Source: Eubacterium sp. OM08-24
GTDB taxonomy: Bacteria; Bacillota; Clostridia; Oscillospirales; Acutalibacteraceae
Reading direction: 5' to 3'
Assembly (NCBI RefSeq): GCF_003438075.1
Contig: NZ_QSTA01000003.1
Coordinates: 124,001 to 188,000 of the forward strand
DNA length: 64,000 nt
Both the position numbers and the translations under genes were made by a program. This document shows, in pieces, positions 35,434 to 44,215 of the stretch; the first letter of the stretch is position 1, and each line of letters starts with the position of its first letter. The notes under the pieces were generated by a model. That model made no database searches and had not been told where the DNA came from. It saw only the letters and a program-made list of their open reading frames with translations.

Positions 35434-36348
35434 TTAAGATTTTTTCTTTTCAGTATTATTATCTTTTGAGTTTTTCTCTTTGATAATCTTTTCGAGATCT
35501 TCTTTATTAAAAATATACTTTTTATTGCAAAAATGGCAGTTAGCTACTACCCTGCCGTTTTCGTCCGGCATATCACGGATTTCTTCATCGCTCATTGTGC
35601 AAAAAAGTCTTTCGAGCTTTTCTCTTGAACAGGTACATACATATTTTACAGGATACTCGTCAAGCACTTCAACCTCAAATCCTGCAAGCGCAGTTTTACA
35701 AATATCGAGAATACTCATACCCTTTGCAAGCATAGTTGTAACAGGCTCTAAAGTTTCAAGATTTTTTTCGAGCTTTTCAATAGTATCTTCAAATGCACCC
35801 GGTAAAAGCTGAATAAGCAAACCGCCTGCAAGCATTACCTCGCCGTCCTCTTTATTAATAAGTACGCCAAGTGCACAAACTGTGGGAATCTGCTCACTTG
35901 TTGCAAAATAATTGGTAATATCCTCGGCAATCTCACCGCTTACAAGTTCTACCTGTCCGATATACGGGTCGCCTGAACCGTAATCACGCATTACATTAAG
36001 CACACCGTTTTTACCTACTGCTTTTGAAACATTGATTTTGCCGTTGTTATAATATTCGGTAGGGCAATTTGCGTTTCCTACATATCCACGAACATTACCA
36101 TTACTGTCCGCAACTGCTATTACGGGGCCGAGTCCTCCGTCGCCCGATACTCTGAGGTTAATAGATGCGTCCTTTTGCTTGAGCATTGCACCCATCATAG
36201 AGGTTGCGCACAAAAGTCTGCCAAGTGCCGCAGTAGCACTTCTTGAAAGTCCATGAATTTTCTGCGCCTTAAATACAATATCTGACGCATCAATAGCCGA
36301 TGCCATTACTGCGCCGTCCGATGTAATACATCTTATAATTTTATCCAT
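35434..36348 (-). CDS. hslO: Redox-regulated chaperone Hsp33
   Basis: The 304-residue holdase chaperone is switched on when oxidation releases zinc from its C-terminal Cys site. The zinc site is intact: CTCSREKLERLF near residue 235 and CHFCNKKYIF near 268, giving CxC and CxxC spaced by about 31 residues. The N-terminal domain has RCITSDGAVMASAIDAS and SINLRVSGDGGLGPVIAVAD. GGGAG precedes the start. The tail beyond residue 285 is Lys-rich. It follows the methyltransferase gene by 12 bases, so the two are probably co-transcribed with the YerC-like gene. Confidence 0.95.
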   Translation of the reverse strand: MDKIIRCITSDGAVMASAIDASDIVFKAQKIHGLSRSATAALGRLLCATSMMGAMLKQKDASINLRVSGDGGLGPVIAVADSNGNVRGYVGNANCPTEYYNNGKINVSKAVGKNGVLNVMRDYGSGDPYIGQVELVSGEIAEDITNYFATSEQIPTVCALGVLINKEDGEVMLAGGLLIQLLPGAFEDTIEKLEKNLETLEPVTTMLAKGMSILDICKTALAGFEVEVLDEYPVKYVCTCSREKLERLFCTMSDEEIRDMPDENGRVVANCHFCNKKYIFNKEDLEKIIKEKNSKDNNTEKKKS

Positions 36349-36360
36349 ATTATTCTCCCG

Positions 36361-37119
36361 TTAACATTCCTTATTGATTGGATTTTTCATTCTTGCCACA
36401 AATACAAGCCTTTGTTCGTCGGCTTTCGGTTCGTCAAAACTCATATCTCCATATACAGCCTCAAGTTCAAAACCCGCATTTACAAGCATTTCCGTCAGTT
36501 TTTCTCTTGAATATCCACGCTCTGAAAAGCTCTCGCTCGTGCGGTAATAAACTCCGTTTTCTTCCTCAAAAAAGTCAAGGTCAATATCTGTAACGCAATT
36601 TTCCTGCAAGGTATTCTGCCACACACAAAACACCTTATCGGTTTCATATACAAATGTATTATTCGCAAGCACCTGTTCATGCTTATAAACGGTATTGACA
36701 TCAAACATAAATACACCGTCTTGGTTCATAAAGAAAGCGACACGCTCAAATGCCTTTGCAACATCCTTTTCATTAGTAATATGATTTATGCTGTCAAGTG
36801 TGCATATACAAGTGTCAATTGTGCCGTAAAGATTAAGGCTCTGCATTTTTTGCCTTAAATACAGAATATTAAGACCTTTTTCGCTCGATTTCTGCATAGC
36901 CTCGCTGAGCATTTCGGCACTTGCGTCAATTCCGTAAACGTCTATGCCCTTAAGTGCCAACTCCGTAGTAAGACTGCCCGTACCGCAGGCAAGGTCAAGT
37001 GTAATGCCAAAGTTATGGTTATGCCTTTTCATAAGCTCGCAAATGTAGCTGCTCCTCTCGGCATAGCCGACATTCTGCATCAGCGCATCGTAATAATCGG
37101 CAAAAACATTGTAACTCAT
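36361..37119 (-). CDS. SAM-dependent class I methyltransferase
   Basis: The 252-residue protein has a Rossmann-type SAM-binding motif LDLACGTGSLTTELALKGID near 40-60, an acidic loop YGIDASAEML, and CTLDSINHI for motif IV. The N-terminus YNVFADYYDALMQNVGY is typical of a common Firmicute family whose substrate is not known. The start overlaps the YerC-like gene's stop by 4 bases (ATGA), so they are translationally coupled. Target could be a small molecule or RNA; nothing in the sequence decides. Confidence 0.88.
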   Translation of the reverse strand: MSYNVFADYYDALMQNVGYAERSSYICELMKRHNHNFGITLDLACGTGSLTTELALKGIDVYGIDASAEMLSEAMQKSSEKGLNILYLRQKMQSLNLYGTIDTCICTLDSINHITNEKDVAKAFERVAFFMNQDGVFMFDVNTVYKHEQVLANNTFVYETDKVFCVWQNTLQENCVTDIDLDFFEEENGVYYRTSESFSERGYSREKLTEMLVNAGFELEAVYGDMSFDEPKADEQRLVFVARMKNPINKEC

Positions 37120-37418
37120 TTATTTTCCTCTTCGGCTATTTTATCAAGCACAAGTGTGTAACCGTAGGTGTCATTATCAAACAAAGCACGCTTTACACGA
37201 CTGATTGTAGCGGTAGATGCACCCGTTTCCTTTACGATTTCGGAATAAACCTTTTTTTCTGTAAGCATTTTAGCCACAACAAGTCTTTGCGACATTGCCT
37301 TAAGCTCTGGACTTGTGCATAAATCTTCGAAAAAGCGATAACACTCCTCTTCATTTTCAAGAGAAAGAATTGCTTTAAAAAGAAAATCAGTATCACTGTT
37401 TTTTAATTTTGAGTTCAT
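37116..37418 (-). CDS. YerC/YecD-family TrpR-like regulator
   Basis: The 100-residue protein of the TrpR superfamily has helix-turn-helix region AMSQRLVVAKMLTEKKVYSE then IVKETGASTATISRVKRALF near 50-85. Its Firmicute relatives (YerC) are presumed regulators with no known ligand. ATG 37418 is chosen because AAGGAG lies 9 bases upstream; a longer in-frame version to 37538 would add a hydrophobic stretch that relatives lack. It leads an operon with the methyltransferase and hslO. Confidence 0.87.
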   Translation of the reverse strand: MNSKLKNSDTDFLFKAILSLENEEECYRFFEDLCTSPELKAMSQRLVVAKMLTEKKVYSEIVKETGASTATISRVKRALFDNDTYGYTLVLDKIAEEENK

Positions 37419-37526
37419 AGTTTCGGTTCTCCTTTGCAAAGCATTGCAAATATTTTTATACACTAAAATTTTAACATACAAAAGTATAAAAGTAAATATC
37501 AACAGAAAAATTTTTATAAAAACAAA

Positions 37527-37550
37527 AAGCTGCCTCAAAAGAGACAGCTT
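37527..37550 (-). terminator. Terminator after gap
   Basis: AAGCTGCCTC and GAGACAGCTT pair with one weak pair around AAAA. On the minus strand it ends in TTTTTGTTTTT, 33 bases past the gap stop. Confidence 0.75.
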
Positions 37551-37582
37551 AAAGTTTATACCTGATAAATTATAGGTTAAGA

Positions 37583-38620
37583 TTAGCCTAATTCAGCAAA
37601 GTACTTAATTGTTCTAACCATCTGGCTTGTGTATGAGTTCTCGTTGTCATACCAAGAAACAACCTGTACCTCATAGAGATCGTCAGCAATCTTTGATACC
37701 ATTGTCTGTGTAGCATCGAAGAGTGAACCGAATCTCATACCGATTACGTCTGAAGAAACGATTGGATCTTCGTTGTAACCGAATGACTCAGAAGCAGCAG
37801 CCTTCATAGCAGCGTTAATGCCCTCAACTGTTACATCCTTACCCTTAACAACAGCTGTAAGAATTGTTGTTGAACCTGTTGGAACAGGAACACGCTGTGC
37901 AGAACCGATGAGCTTACCGTTGAGCTCAGGAATAACAAGGCCGATAGCCTTAGCAGCGCCTGTTGAGTTAGGAACGATGTTAGCAGCACCTGCTCTTGCT
38001 CTTCTGAGGTCACCCTTTCTGTGAGGACCGTCGAGGATCATCTGATCGCCTGTGTAAGCGTGGATTGTTGACATGATACCGCTCTGGATCTCAGCATACT
38101 TGTTAAGTGTGTTAGCCATAGGAGCGAGGCAGTTTGTTGTACATGAAGCAGCAGAAATGATTGTATCATCAGCTGTAAGTGTACCCTCGTTTACGCTGTA
38201 AACGATTGTCTTAAGATCGTTGCCTGCAGGAGCAGAAATAACAACCTTCTTAGCGCCGGCATCAATGTGAGCCTGGCTCTTTGCCTTTGATGTGTAGAAA
38301 CCTGTGCACTCAAGAACTACGTCTACGCCGATCTCGCCCCATGGGAGCTCAGCAGCGTTAGCCTTAGCATAGATTGTAAGAGTCTTGCCGTCAACTGTGA
38401 TTGTGTTGTTCTCGTCATCAGCCTCTACTGTGTGAAGGTTCTCACCGATTTTACCGCAGTAACCGCCCTGTGCTGTATCGTACTTGAGAAGATCTGCGAG
38501 CATTGATGGTTTTGTAAGGTCGTTGATAGCAACTACCTCATAGCCCTCTGCACCAAACATCTGTCTGAATGCAAGACGACCGATACGGCCGAAACCGTTA
38601 ATTGCAACTTTTACTGACAT
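37583..38620 (-). CDS. gap: Glyceraldehyde-3-phosphate dehydrogenase
   Basis: The 345-residue NAD-dependent glycolytic enzyme oxidises glyceraldehyde-3-phosphate to 1,3-bisphosphoglycerate. It has the N-terminal NAD fold [19 protein letters not shown], the catalytic SCTTNCLAP with Cys near 160, the [20 protein letters not shown] segment, and the YDNE-type ending [19 protein letters not shown] precedes the start. A TTGAAT-N17-TATAAT promoter lies upstream. Codon use is strongly biased, as in abundant proteins. Unlike many Firmicutes it is not joined to pgk-tpiA-gpmI, which lie 21 kb away here. Confidence 0.97.
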   Translation of the reverse strand: MSVKVAINGFGRIGRLAFRQMFGAEGYEVVAINDLTKPSMLADLLKYDTAQGGYCGKIGENLHTVEADDENNTITVDGKTLTIYAKANAAELPWGEIGVDVVLECTGFYTSKAKSQAHIDAGAKKVVISAPAGNDLKTIVYSVNEGTLTADDTIISAASCTTNCLAPMANTLNKYAEIQSGIMSTIHAYTGDQMILDGPHRKGDLRRARAGAANIVPNSTGAAKAIGLVIPELNGKLIGSAQRVPVPTGSTTILTAVVKGKDVTVEGINAAMKAAASESFGYNEDPIVSSDVIGMRFGSLFDATQTMVSKIADDLYEVQVVSWYDNENSYTSQMVRTIKYFAELG

Positions 38621-38652
38621 TTTAAATTCCTCCTAATTTATAAGGTAGTTTA

Positions 38653-38681
38653 ATTATATTACATTTTTTGCCGTTATTCAA
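38653..38681 (-). promoter_or_regulatory. Promoter of gap
   Basis: On the minus strand TTGAAT and TATAAT are separated by 17 bases, about 30 bases upstream of the gene. Confidence 0.7.
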
Positions 38682-38845
38682 GTGTTTGATAAAATTTTAA
38701 CAAATTTCTTATGAATTTTACATAAAAACGAAAATTTTACAAAATTTCTGCATCTTTTACTGCAATTTGACGAACGCTATTGTCAAATTGTCCTGTGAAT
38801 ATTTCACTTTTTAATTATTTATTTGCAAAATTGCCATTAATATTC

Positions 38846-38874
38846 TTGACATTTTTATTAAATTAGGATAAAAT
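38846..38874 (+). promoter_or_regulatory. Promoter of rny
   Basis: TTGACA and TAAAAT are separated by exactly 17 bases. The start near 38881 leaves an untranslated leader of about 280 bases before rny. Confidence 0.65.
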
Positions 38875-38880
38875 ACTTAT

Positions 38881-39162
38881 AATATCGCTTATGCGGTTAA
38901 ATAGGATTAATGCAAATTTACCTATTTTTTATTAATCAGACTCGTTCAGAGCCGTTATTTATAGATATTTTTTATTTAGTTTTTATAACTTATTAATCGT
39001 TATAATATACCTTTGTTGCAAACCACAGCATATAAAAAATATTAAAATTAAATTATTTTTATAAAAATGAAAATTGAATATCTTTACTAACGGCACCGAC
39101 AAGGCTGTTTGATTGAACTTAAACTTATTATCTAATTAAAAATCAAACAAGGAGGTGTCAGA
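38881..39162 (+). other. Long structured-looking leader of rny
   Basis: No coding frame is seen. Pairs of complementary arms occur: GATTAAT at 38905-38911 with ATTAATC at 38931-38937, and TGTTTGATT at 39106-39114 with AATCAAACA at 39141-39149. The last stem ends directly before the GGAGGTG ribosome site at 39151. It could regulate rny expression, but no known riboswitch class was recognised. Confidence 0.4.
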
Positions 39163-40713
39163 ATGTCGTTATTAGCAATAATATTAATTATTGTTGCGTT
39201 GCTTCTCGGTGCGGGCATAGGCATTTTTGCAGGTATAAGCTATCGTAAAAATGTTGCCGAAAAGGAAATCGGAAGTGCAGAAGAAGAGGCAAGAAAAATC
39301 GTGTCGGAAGCTATGAAAACAGCCGAAGCCAAAAAGAAAGAGGTTGTTTTAGAAGGCAAGGACGAAGTTCATCGTTTCAGAACCGAGAGCGAAAAAGAAA
39401 TTGCCGACCGCCGCAAAGAAGTTCAACGCCAGGAAAGACGCATTCAGCAAAAGGAAGAAACCCTCGACAAAAAGCTTGACAACATGGAGCTTAAGGACGA
39501 AAAGCTTTCTCGTAAGTTAAAAGACGCTGATGCAAAGCTTGAGGAAATCGAAACACTCAAGAAAAGTCAGTTTGAAATGCTTGAGAAAATTTCCGGCTAT
39601 ACAGCCGAGCAGGCAAAGAGTTACCTGCTTTCACAGCTTGAGGACGAGCTTGCTCATGAGAAATCCGTTAAGATTATGGAATATACGGAGCAGCTTAAGG
39701 ATGAGGCGGACGAAAAAGCAAGAAACATTATTTCTCTTGCAATTCAGCGACTTGCCGCAGAGCAGGTTGCTGAGGCTACAATTTCCGTAGTTCCTCTTCC
39801 GAATGACGAAATGAAGGGCAGAATTATCGGTCGTGAGGGCAGAAACATCAGAGCCATTGAAACGCTCACAGGTGTTGATCTTATCATTGACGATACACCT
39901 GAGGCAATCACTCTTTCAAGCTTTGAGCCTGTAAGAAGAGAAGTTGCAAGAATTGCTCTTGAAAAACTTATTTCAGACGGCAGAATTCATCCGGCAAGAA
40001 TCGAAGAAATGGTTGAAAAAGCAAGACGAGAAGTTGACGCTACAATCAAGCACGACGGCGAAAGAGCAGTGCTTGAGGCAGGTGTACACAACATTCATCC
40101 GGAGCTTGTCAGGTTACTCGGCAGACTTCGTTATCGTACCAGCTACGGTCAGAATGTACTTAACCATTCACTTGAAGTTTCATACCTTGCAGGTATGATG
40201 GCAAGCGAGCTTGGTATGGATCCAACCATTGCAAAGCGTGCAGGACTTTTACACGATATCGGTAAATCCATTGACCACGAGGTTGAGGGTACTCATGTTC
40301 AAATCGGTGTAGATTTGGCGAGAAAATACAAAGAGCATGATGCTGTTATTCATGCAATTCAGGCACACCACGGTGATGTAGAGGCTAAGACAGTTGTAGC
40401 TTGTCTTGTACAGGCTGCCGACGCACTCTCTGCCGCAAGACCGGGTGCAAGAAGAGAAAATGTAGAAAACTACATCAAGCGTCTTGAAAAGCTTGAAGAA
40501 GTTGCATCTTCATTTGAGGGTGTTGAAAGCTCGTATGCTATTCAGGCAGGTCGTGAGGTTCGTATTATGGTTAAACCTGAAGTCATAAATGATGAGCGTA
40601 TGCTTCCGCTTGCAAGAGAAATCTGCAAGAAGATTGAAGAAGAGCTTGAATATCCGGGACAGATTAAGGTTAATATCATAAGAGAAAGCCGAGCTGTCAA
40701 CTACGCAAAATAA
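39163..40713 (+). CDS. rny: Ribonuclease Y
   Basis: The 516-residue membrane-anchored endoribonuclease starts mRNA decay in Firmicutes. It has one N-terminal membrane helix ([20 protein letters not shown]), a long charged coiled coil (about 30-200), a KH domain with [20 protein letters not shown] near 217, and an HD domain with [12 protein letters not shown] near 366 plus HAIQAHHGD near 400. GGAGGTG lies 6 bases before the ATG. All catalytic residues seem present. Its long leader suggests post-transcriptional control, perhaps by its own product. A terminator follows. Confidence 0.96.
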   Translation: MSLLAIILIIVALLLGAGIGIFAGISYRKNVAEKEIGSAEEEARKIVSEAMKTAEAKKKEVVLEGKDEVHRFRTESEKEIADRRKEVQRQERRIQQKEETLDKKLDNMELKDEKLSRKLKDADAKLEEIETLKKSQFEMLEKISGYTAEQAKSYLLSQLEDELAHEKSVKIMEYTEQLKDEADEKARNIISLAIQRLAAEQVAEATISVVPLPNDEMKGRIIGREGRNIRAIETLTGVDLIIDDTPEAITLSSFEPVRREVARIALEKLISDGRIHPARIEEMVEKARREVDATIKHDGERAVLEAGVHNIHPELVRLLGRLRYRTSYGQNVLNHSLEVSYLAGMMASELGMDPTIAKRAGLLHDIGKSIDHEVEGTHVQIGVDLARKYKEHDAVIHAIQAHHGDVEAKTVVACLVQAADALSAARPGARRENVENYIKRLEKLEEVASSFEGVESSYAIQAGREVRIMVKPEVINDERMLPLAREICKKIEEELEYPGQIKVNIIRESRAVNYAK

Positions 40714-40721
40714 TCAAATTC

Positions 40722-40751
40722 AGAGATACCTTTCGGGGTATCTCTTTTTTT
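40722..40751 (+). terminator. Terminator of rny
   Basis: AGAGATACC and GGTATCTCT form a 9-bp stem with a 6-base loop and a run of seven T residues. Confidence 0.85.
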
Positions 40752-40890
40752 GCTGATTTTTGGTCGGGAAACGGAGAAAAGCAAAAATCAAAGTTTTCGT
40801 CCCGAAGTTAAAACTTGTTATTATTCAACCTTTGTTACCCTACCGTTCAAAGGCCTGACCTGAATTTTTTATTTTTATTTTTCTAAGTTG
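40752..40890 (+). repeat. Dispersed intergenic repeat fragment
   Basis: It contains TTTTTGGTCGGG and a CAAAGGCCTGACCTGAATTT stretch that recurs almost unchanged near 53332 (CAAAAGGCTTGACCTGAATT). It belongs with the repeats at 34090, 53236, 54505 and 56594. No coding frame was seen. Confidence 0.5.
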
Positions 40891-40901
40891 AATTTCTCAC
40901 T

Positions 40902-40931
40902 GTATTAATCTTCCCTATTATGGCAATACTT
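40902..40931 (+). promoter_or_regulatory. Candidate sigma-F/sigma-G promoter of sigG
   Basis: GTATT and GGCAATACTT are separated by 15 bases. This is close to the forespore consensus GYATA...GGNNANAHTR, missing only one base of the -10 pattern. It is followed by the sigG ribosome site after about 18 bases. Confidence 0.5.
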
Positions 40932-40960
40932 ATTGTAAGAAATTGCTTGGGGGTAATTTT

Positions 40961-41746
40961 TTGCAGTATGGTAAAGTTGAAATTTGCGGAGTAAACACAT
41001 CTAAGCTTAAAGTCCTAAGTGAAAAAGAAAAGAAAGCACTGCTCAACACAATAAAGAACGGCAGTGAAGAAGAGCGCAAAAAAGCAAGAGACGCAATGAT
41101 AAACGGCAACCTGCGACTCGTGCTGTCGGTAATTCAGCGCTTTACAAACCGTGGTGAAAATCCCGATGATTTATTTCAAGTCGGTGTAATCGGACTTATC
41201 AAAGCAATTGATAATTTCGACCCGTCACTCGATGTGCGTTTCAGCACCTACGGAGTACCTATGATTATCGGCGAGGTACGAAGATACCTGCGAGATAATA
41301 ACGCTATCAGAGTATCACGCTCAATGCGCGACACCGCCTATAAGGCTATGCAAATCAAAGAGCAACTAACCAATAAAGAAAACCGAGAGCCGACAGTTGA
41401 AGAAATTGCCAAAATAATGGGAGTGCCAAAACACGATGTTGTGCTTGCACTCGAGGCAATAATTGAACCTGTTTCATTGTACGAGCCTGTTTTTTCGGAC
41501 GGCAGTGACACCATTTATGTTATGGACCAAATTGGTGACAAAAGCGATGACACAACATGGCTTGAAGAAATTGCGGTAAAAGAAGCAATCGCAAACCTTT
41601 CCGACCGTGAAAAAAGGATATTGACAATGCGGTTTTTCCGAGGCAAAACTCAAATGGAGGTTGCAAGTGAAATCGGAATATCGCAGGCGCAAGTCAGCCG
41701 AATTGAAAAAGGAGCACTTGACAGAATAAAGAAAAATATTTTTTAA
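40961..41746 (+). CDS. sigG: Forespore-specific RNA polymerase sigma factor SigG
   Basis: The 261-residue sigma-70 family factor directs late forespore transcription. The N-terminus KVEICGVNTSKLKVLSEKEK is the SigG-specific segment that distinguishes it from SigF. Region 2 (LFQVGVIGLIKAIDNFDPSL, VRFSTYGVPMIIGEVRRYLR), region 3 and region 4 (GKTQMEVASEIGISQAQVSR) follow. TTG 40961 is preferred because GGGGGT lies 6-7 bases upstream and the protein then matches the usual length; an in-frame TTG at 40943 overlaps that site. The usual neighbours spoIIGA and sigE are absent upstream; rny lies there instead. Confidence 0.95.
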   Translation: MQYGKVEICGVNTSKLKVLSEKEKKALLNTIKNGSEEERKKARDAMINGNLRLVLSVIQRFTNRGENPDDLFQVGVIGLIKAIDNFDPSLDVRFSTYGVPMIIGEVRRYLRDNNAIRVSRSMRDTAYKAMQIKEQLTNKENREPTVEEIAKIMGVPKHDVVLALEAIIEPVSLYEPVFSDGSDTIYVMDQIGDKSDDTTWLEEIAVKEAIANLSDREKRILTMRFFRGKTQMEVASEIGISQAQVSRIEKGALDRIKKNIF

Positions 41747-41760
41747 GCCGTTCAACAAAG

Positions 41761-41793
41761 ATACTCCGCCATCGTTGTAAAGTGGCGGAGTAT
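41761..41793 (+). terminator. Terminator between sigG and the accessory cluster
   Basis: ATACTCCGCCA and TGGCGGAGTAT are perfect 11-base arms. It lies between converging genes and may act in both directions; the T tails are weak. Confidence 0.7.
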
Positions 41794-41859
41794 TACTTAA
41801 TTATTCTCTTTTTAACACGCAAATCACAAAAAAGTGACCTGAATTTTAATTATTCCAAG

Positions 41860-42603
41860 CTAAACCATAGCGTTTACATTTTCTTTATTACTAACTTTTT
41901 TTACAAAGTTAATAAACAAAACACCGAGTAATGTCAATGAAACCGCACTGATAACATAGAACGAATAAGATATAAAATTATACATAAAATTATTTACTGA
42001 CATCATATTATCAAAAATTTCATAATTCTTCAAAGCAAGGCCTATCATATAATTCTCCGAAGCAAGGCCTTTCATAATAATATAATACACAAAGAAGATA
42101 ATATTTGTAATCAGAAATATTACAGCAAAAAATATTGCATTTTTTCTCGCCTTGACATTGGTTTTAATCTCCTTTAATGATATGTTTGCACAATTTTTTA
42201 GTATTACCACAAACATAACAACCGCAAACGATGAATTTATTAAATACGAAAAATCAATGTAGGTTTCACTTAAACATGTCACTGATGCGTTAATCAAATA
42301 ATATAAAATATCAAAACCTGTTCTTACGGCAAACAAAATACCGATATTTTTAAACACCTTTTTCGCCATAAATTGTGTATCGGTAACCAATATCACCACA
42401 TAATTATATGCCAGCAGATACACAAACACAAAAGCCGCATTAAATATTAGCATTGGTATTGCAAATTTGAATCCTCCCATAGCAAGTATTCCTATGCACT
42501 TCATCCGCAAAAAGCTATGTTCCTCATTATAAAAAATCAGCGATATTAATTCGAGTGCAACCACAATTATAAAAGGTAAGCATTTTTTCAATTTACTGTT
42601 CAT
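41860..42603 (-). CDS. Hypothetical polytopic membrane protein
   Basis: The 247-residue protein has about six to seven hydrophobic segments (near 8-25, 42-60, 62-80, 90-110, 125-145, 160-182, 215-240), rich in Phe, Ile, Tyr and Asn. No domain is recognised. ATG 42603 follows GGGAG by 7 bases; the in-frame ATG at 42618 contains that site. It is last in a leftward group of membrane proteins with unusually AT-rich, Asn/Lys-rich codons, unlike the flanking core genes. It may be acquired DNA. It could be a permease or an integral sensor. Confidence 0.7.
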   Translation of the reverse strand: MNSKLKKCLPFIIVVALELISLIFYNEEHSFLRMKCIGILAMGGFKFAIPMLIFNAAFVFVYLLAYNYVVILVTDTQFMAKKVFKNIGILFAVRTGFDILYYLINASVTCLSETYIDFSYLINSSFAVVMFVVILKNCANISLKEIKTNVKARKNAIFFAVIFLITNIIFFVYYIIMKGLASENYMIGLALKNYEIFDNMMSVNNFMYNFISYSFYVISAVSLTLLGVLFINFVKKVSNKENVNAMV

Positions 42604-42678
42604 ATTATTCTCCCTCATTCTTATATTTTTTCGTTCAAGCCTAAAGCAAGAAAAATTTTTAATCTCTGCTTTTCTGAA

Positions 42679-42780
42679 TCACGAACGCTCGTCATAACCG
42701 GAAACTCGCCAAACATTATCTTTCAATACCCATTGTACCGTACAATTAGAACGATTAGCAATGTAGCGACTGTTATCGGT
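42679..42780 (-). pseudogene. Remnant of a WRVSDFD-type C-terminal module
   Basis: Read leftward, a stretch without a start codes SRYIANRSNCTVQWVLKDNV then WRVSGYDERS and stop. This matches the ends of the proteins at 43361 (TVQWKSDDNNVWRVSDFDGD) and 46366 (TVYWKLDDDNVWRVSDFDFP). It follows the gene at 42773 in a different frame. It is the tail of a lost paralog. Confidence 0.7.
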
Positions 42781-43327
42781 ATTTACCACCCCTGACATAA
42801 TAATCAGAGGTGGTTTTGTCAAAATAATAATTTTCTCCCAAAATACCGTTTACATCACATTCAACCCATGCAACTCTGTTGCTGTTATAATAATTAGCCA
42901 AATAACTGCCATCTCTGTGCCATGTATGTTTCATATCCCATTTTTCTGTCCAATACACAGGAAATCTCCAACTCGGTTTCATAAAATCTATATAAATTTT
43001 ATCCGTACCGCAGTTTTCCATTTCATTTTTGTAATTATACGTATTTAAAAATTCATAAATTAATGCTTTGGTTTTCTCCTCATTATCGGGACAATTTTGT
43101 ATTATAAATGCCCTAATCGATTCAGAATTATATTGAAGATCTTTTTCGGTACCGTACGGTGTTAATTTCCTGTCATAAGAATAATCCTCTATTTCAAATA
43201 TTCTTTCCTTATTAGGATCATTTGTTCTGTGATAAAGCTCAACACGATATGCCAAAAATCCTATAATTGCCAAAACAGAAAAAACAGACAATACGATTAT
43301 TTTTGTTTTAGATTTTTTTATTTTCAT
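42773..43327 (-). CDS. Hypothetical membrane-anchored extracytoplasmic protein
   Basis: The 184-residue protein has a basic N-terminus and one membrane segment (TKIIVLSVFSVLAIIGFLAY) and an extracytoplasmic domain rich in Tyr, Asn and Asp. No family is recognised. The final residues KTTSDYYVRGG are coded by a hairpin-forming sequence that recurs, decayed, at 45738 and 46315. The repeats show that this gene once had neighbouring copies. Its ribosome site is weak. It may act with the zinc-ribbon protein 34 bases upstream, with which it is co-directional. Confidence 0.7.
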   Translation of the reverse strand: MKIKKSKTKIIVLSVFSVLAIIGFLAYRVELYHRTNDPNKERIFEIEDYSYDRKLTPYGTEKDLQYNSESIRAFIIQNCPDNEEKTKALIYEFLNTYNYKNEMENCGTDKIYIDFMKPSWRFPVYWTEKWDMKHTWHRDGSYLANYYNSNRVAWVECDVNGILGENYYFDKTTSDYYVRGGKYR

Positions 43328-43360
43328 TGTAATTCACCTAAAAATTAAGTTTTCCTTTTA

Positions 43361-44215
43361 TCACAAATCCCCGTCAAAATCAGACACTCGCCAAACATTA
43401 TTATCATCCGATTTCCATTGCACCGTATAAGAAAGATCCTTAGCAATATAACTGTCATTCTCATTATTCAGTTGATATCTAACATAACAGCTATAGTTTA
43501 CTTCCGCAGATTTTAAAGACAATATCTGCGGTTCAATACTCGTAAACTTTGACTCAACAATTTCTAAATTGTTTTTGTCTGTACAATTCACCACATACAG
43601 ATAATTCATATTTTTATAAATTTGCTCCGATACTATATCCTGATATTTGCTTTTTGAGTAATCTCCGTAATTATCGCAAGACTCCTGTACTATGTCATAA
43701 GTTAGGTCGGTAAGATTATTTTCTATATTTTTCCGATGATTAATACAAACCCCAATTCCGACAAAAGCAAGAACAACTGCTGTTATTACCGCTGCAACCT
43801 TTATTTTTCCTTTTTTATCCAGTGCTTTTAATTTTCTGAAACTGTTTAATAAATCATCAAGAGGGGTACTGTTATATGGAACTATTTCTGAAAACGGACC
43901 AACCACTAAAACTTTCCAAAATAATTTGAAGCAAATATAAAACAGCAATAATAAGCTACACAATTGCGGTATATTAATAAACAAGAAAATATACCATATC
44001 AAAAAAAACAGATCAATCAACCTATTTACCCATATTATTTTGCCTTTAAGTTTTAAAGTTGCTTTGCAATTAGGGCATTCTTTTTCTTTCCAAAAATTGG
44101 TATAAAACCCTTTTTTATACCAACTGATACATTCTTCTCCGCAAACAGGACATTTAGTTTTTTTAGATAATAAATCTATAATTTTATCTTCCAACATATT
44201 CATCTCTTTTTTCAT
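43361..44215 (-). CDS. Zinc-ribbon membrane protein with WRVSDFD extracytoplasmic module
   Basis: The 284-residue protein starts with a two-pair zinc ribbon (CPVCGEECISWYKKG, ECPNCKATLKLKG, about 18-50), then two to three membrane segments (about 55-100), a third near 144-165, and an extracytoplasmic domain ending TVQWKSDDNNVWRVSDFDGD. That domain resembles the small alpha/beta modules of DUF4878-like lipoproteins and recurs at 42679 and 46366. The start at 44215 overlaps the upstream stop (ATGA); a further in-frame ATG at 44197 has a better ribosome site. The function is unknown; the cytoplasmic ribbon plus outside module suggests signalling or envelope sensing. Confidence 0.72.
   Translation of the reverse strand: MKKEMNMLEDKIIDLLSKKTKCPVCGEECISWYKKGFYTNFWKEKECPNCKATLKLKGKIIWVNRLIDLFFLIWYIFLFINIPQLCSLLLLFYICFKLFWKVLVVGPFSEIVPYNSTPLDDLLNSFRKLKALDKKGKIKVAAVITAVVLAFVGIGVCINHRKNIENNLTDLTYDIVQESCDNYGDYSKSKYQDIVSEQIYKNMNYLYVVNCTDKNNLEIVESKFTSIEPQILSLKSAEVNYSCYVRYQLNNENDSYIAKDLSYTVQWKSDDNNVWRVSDFDGDL

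Noticed and set aside
38621..39162. A known riboswitch before rny
   Set aside because: No core motif of a known class was recognised. Only generic stems are visible, so I report it as a leader.
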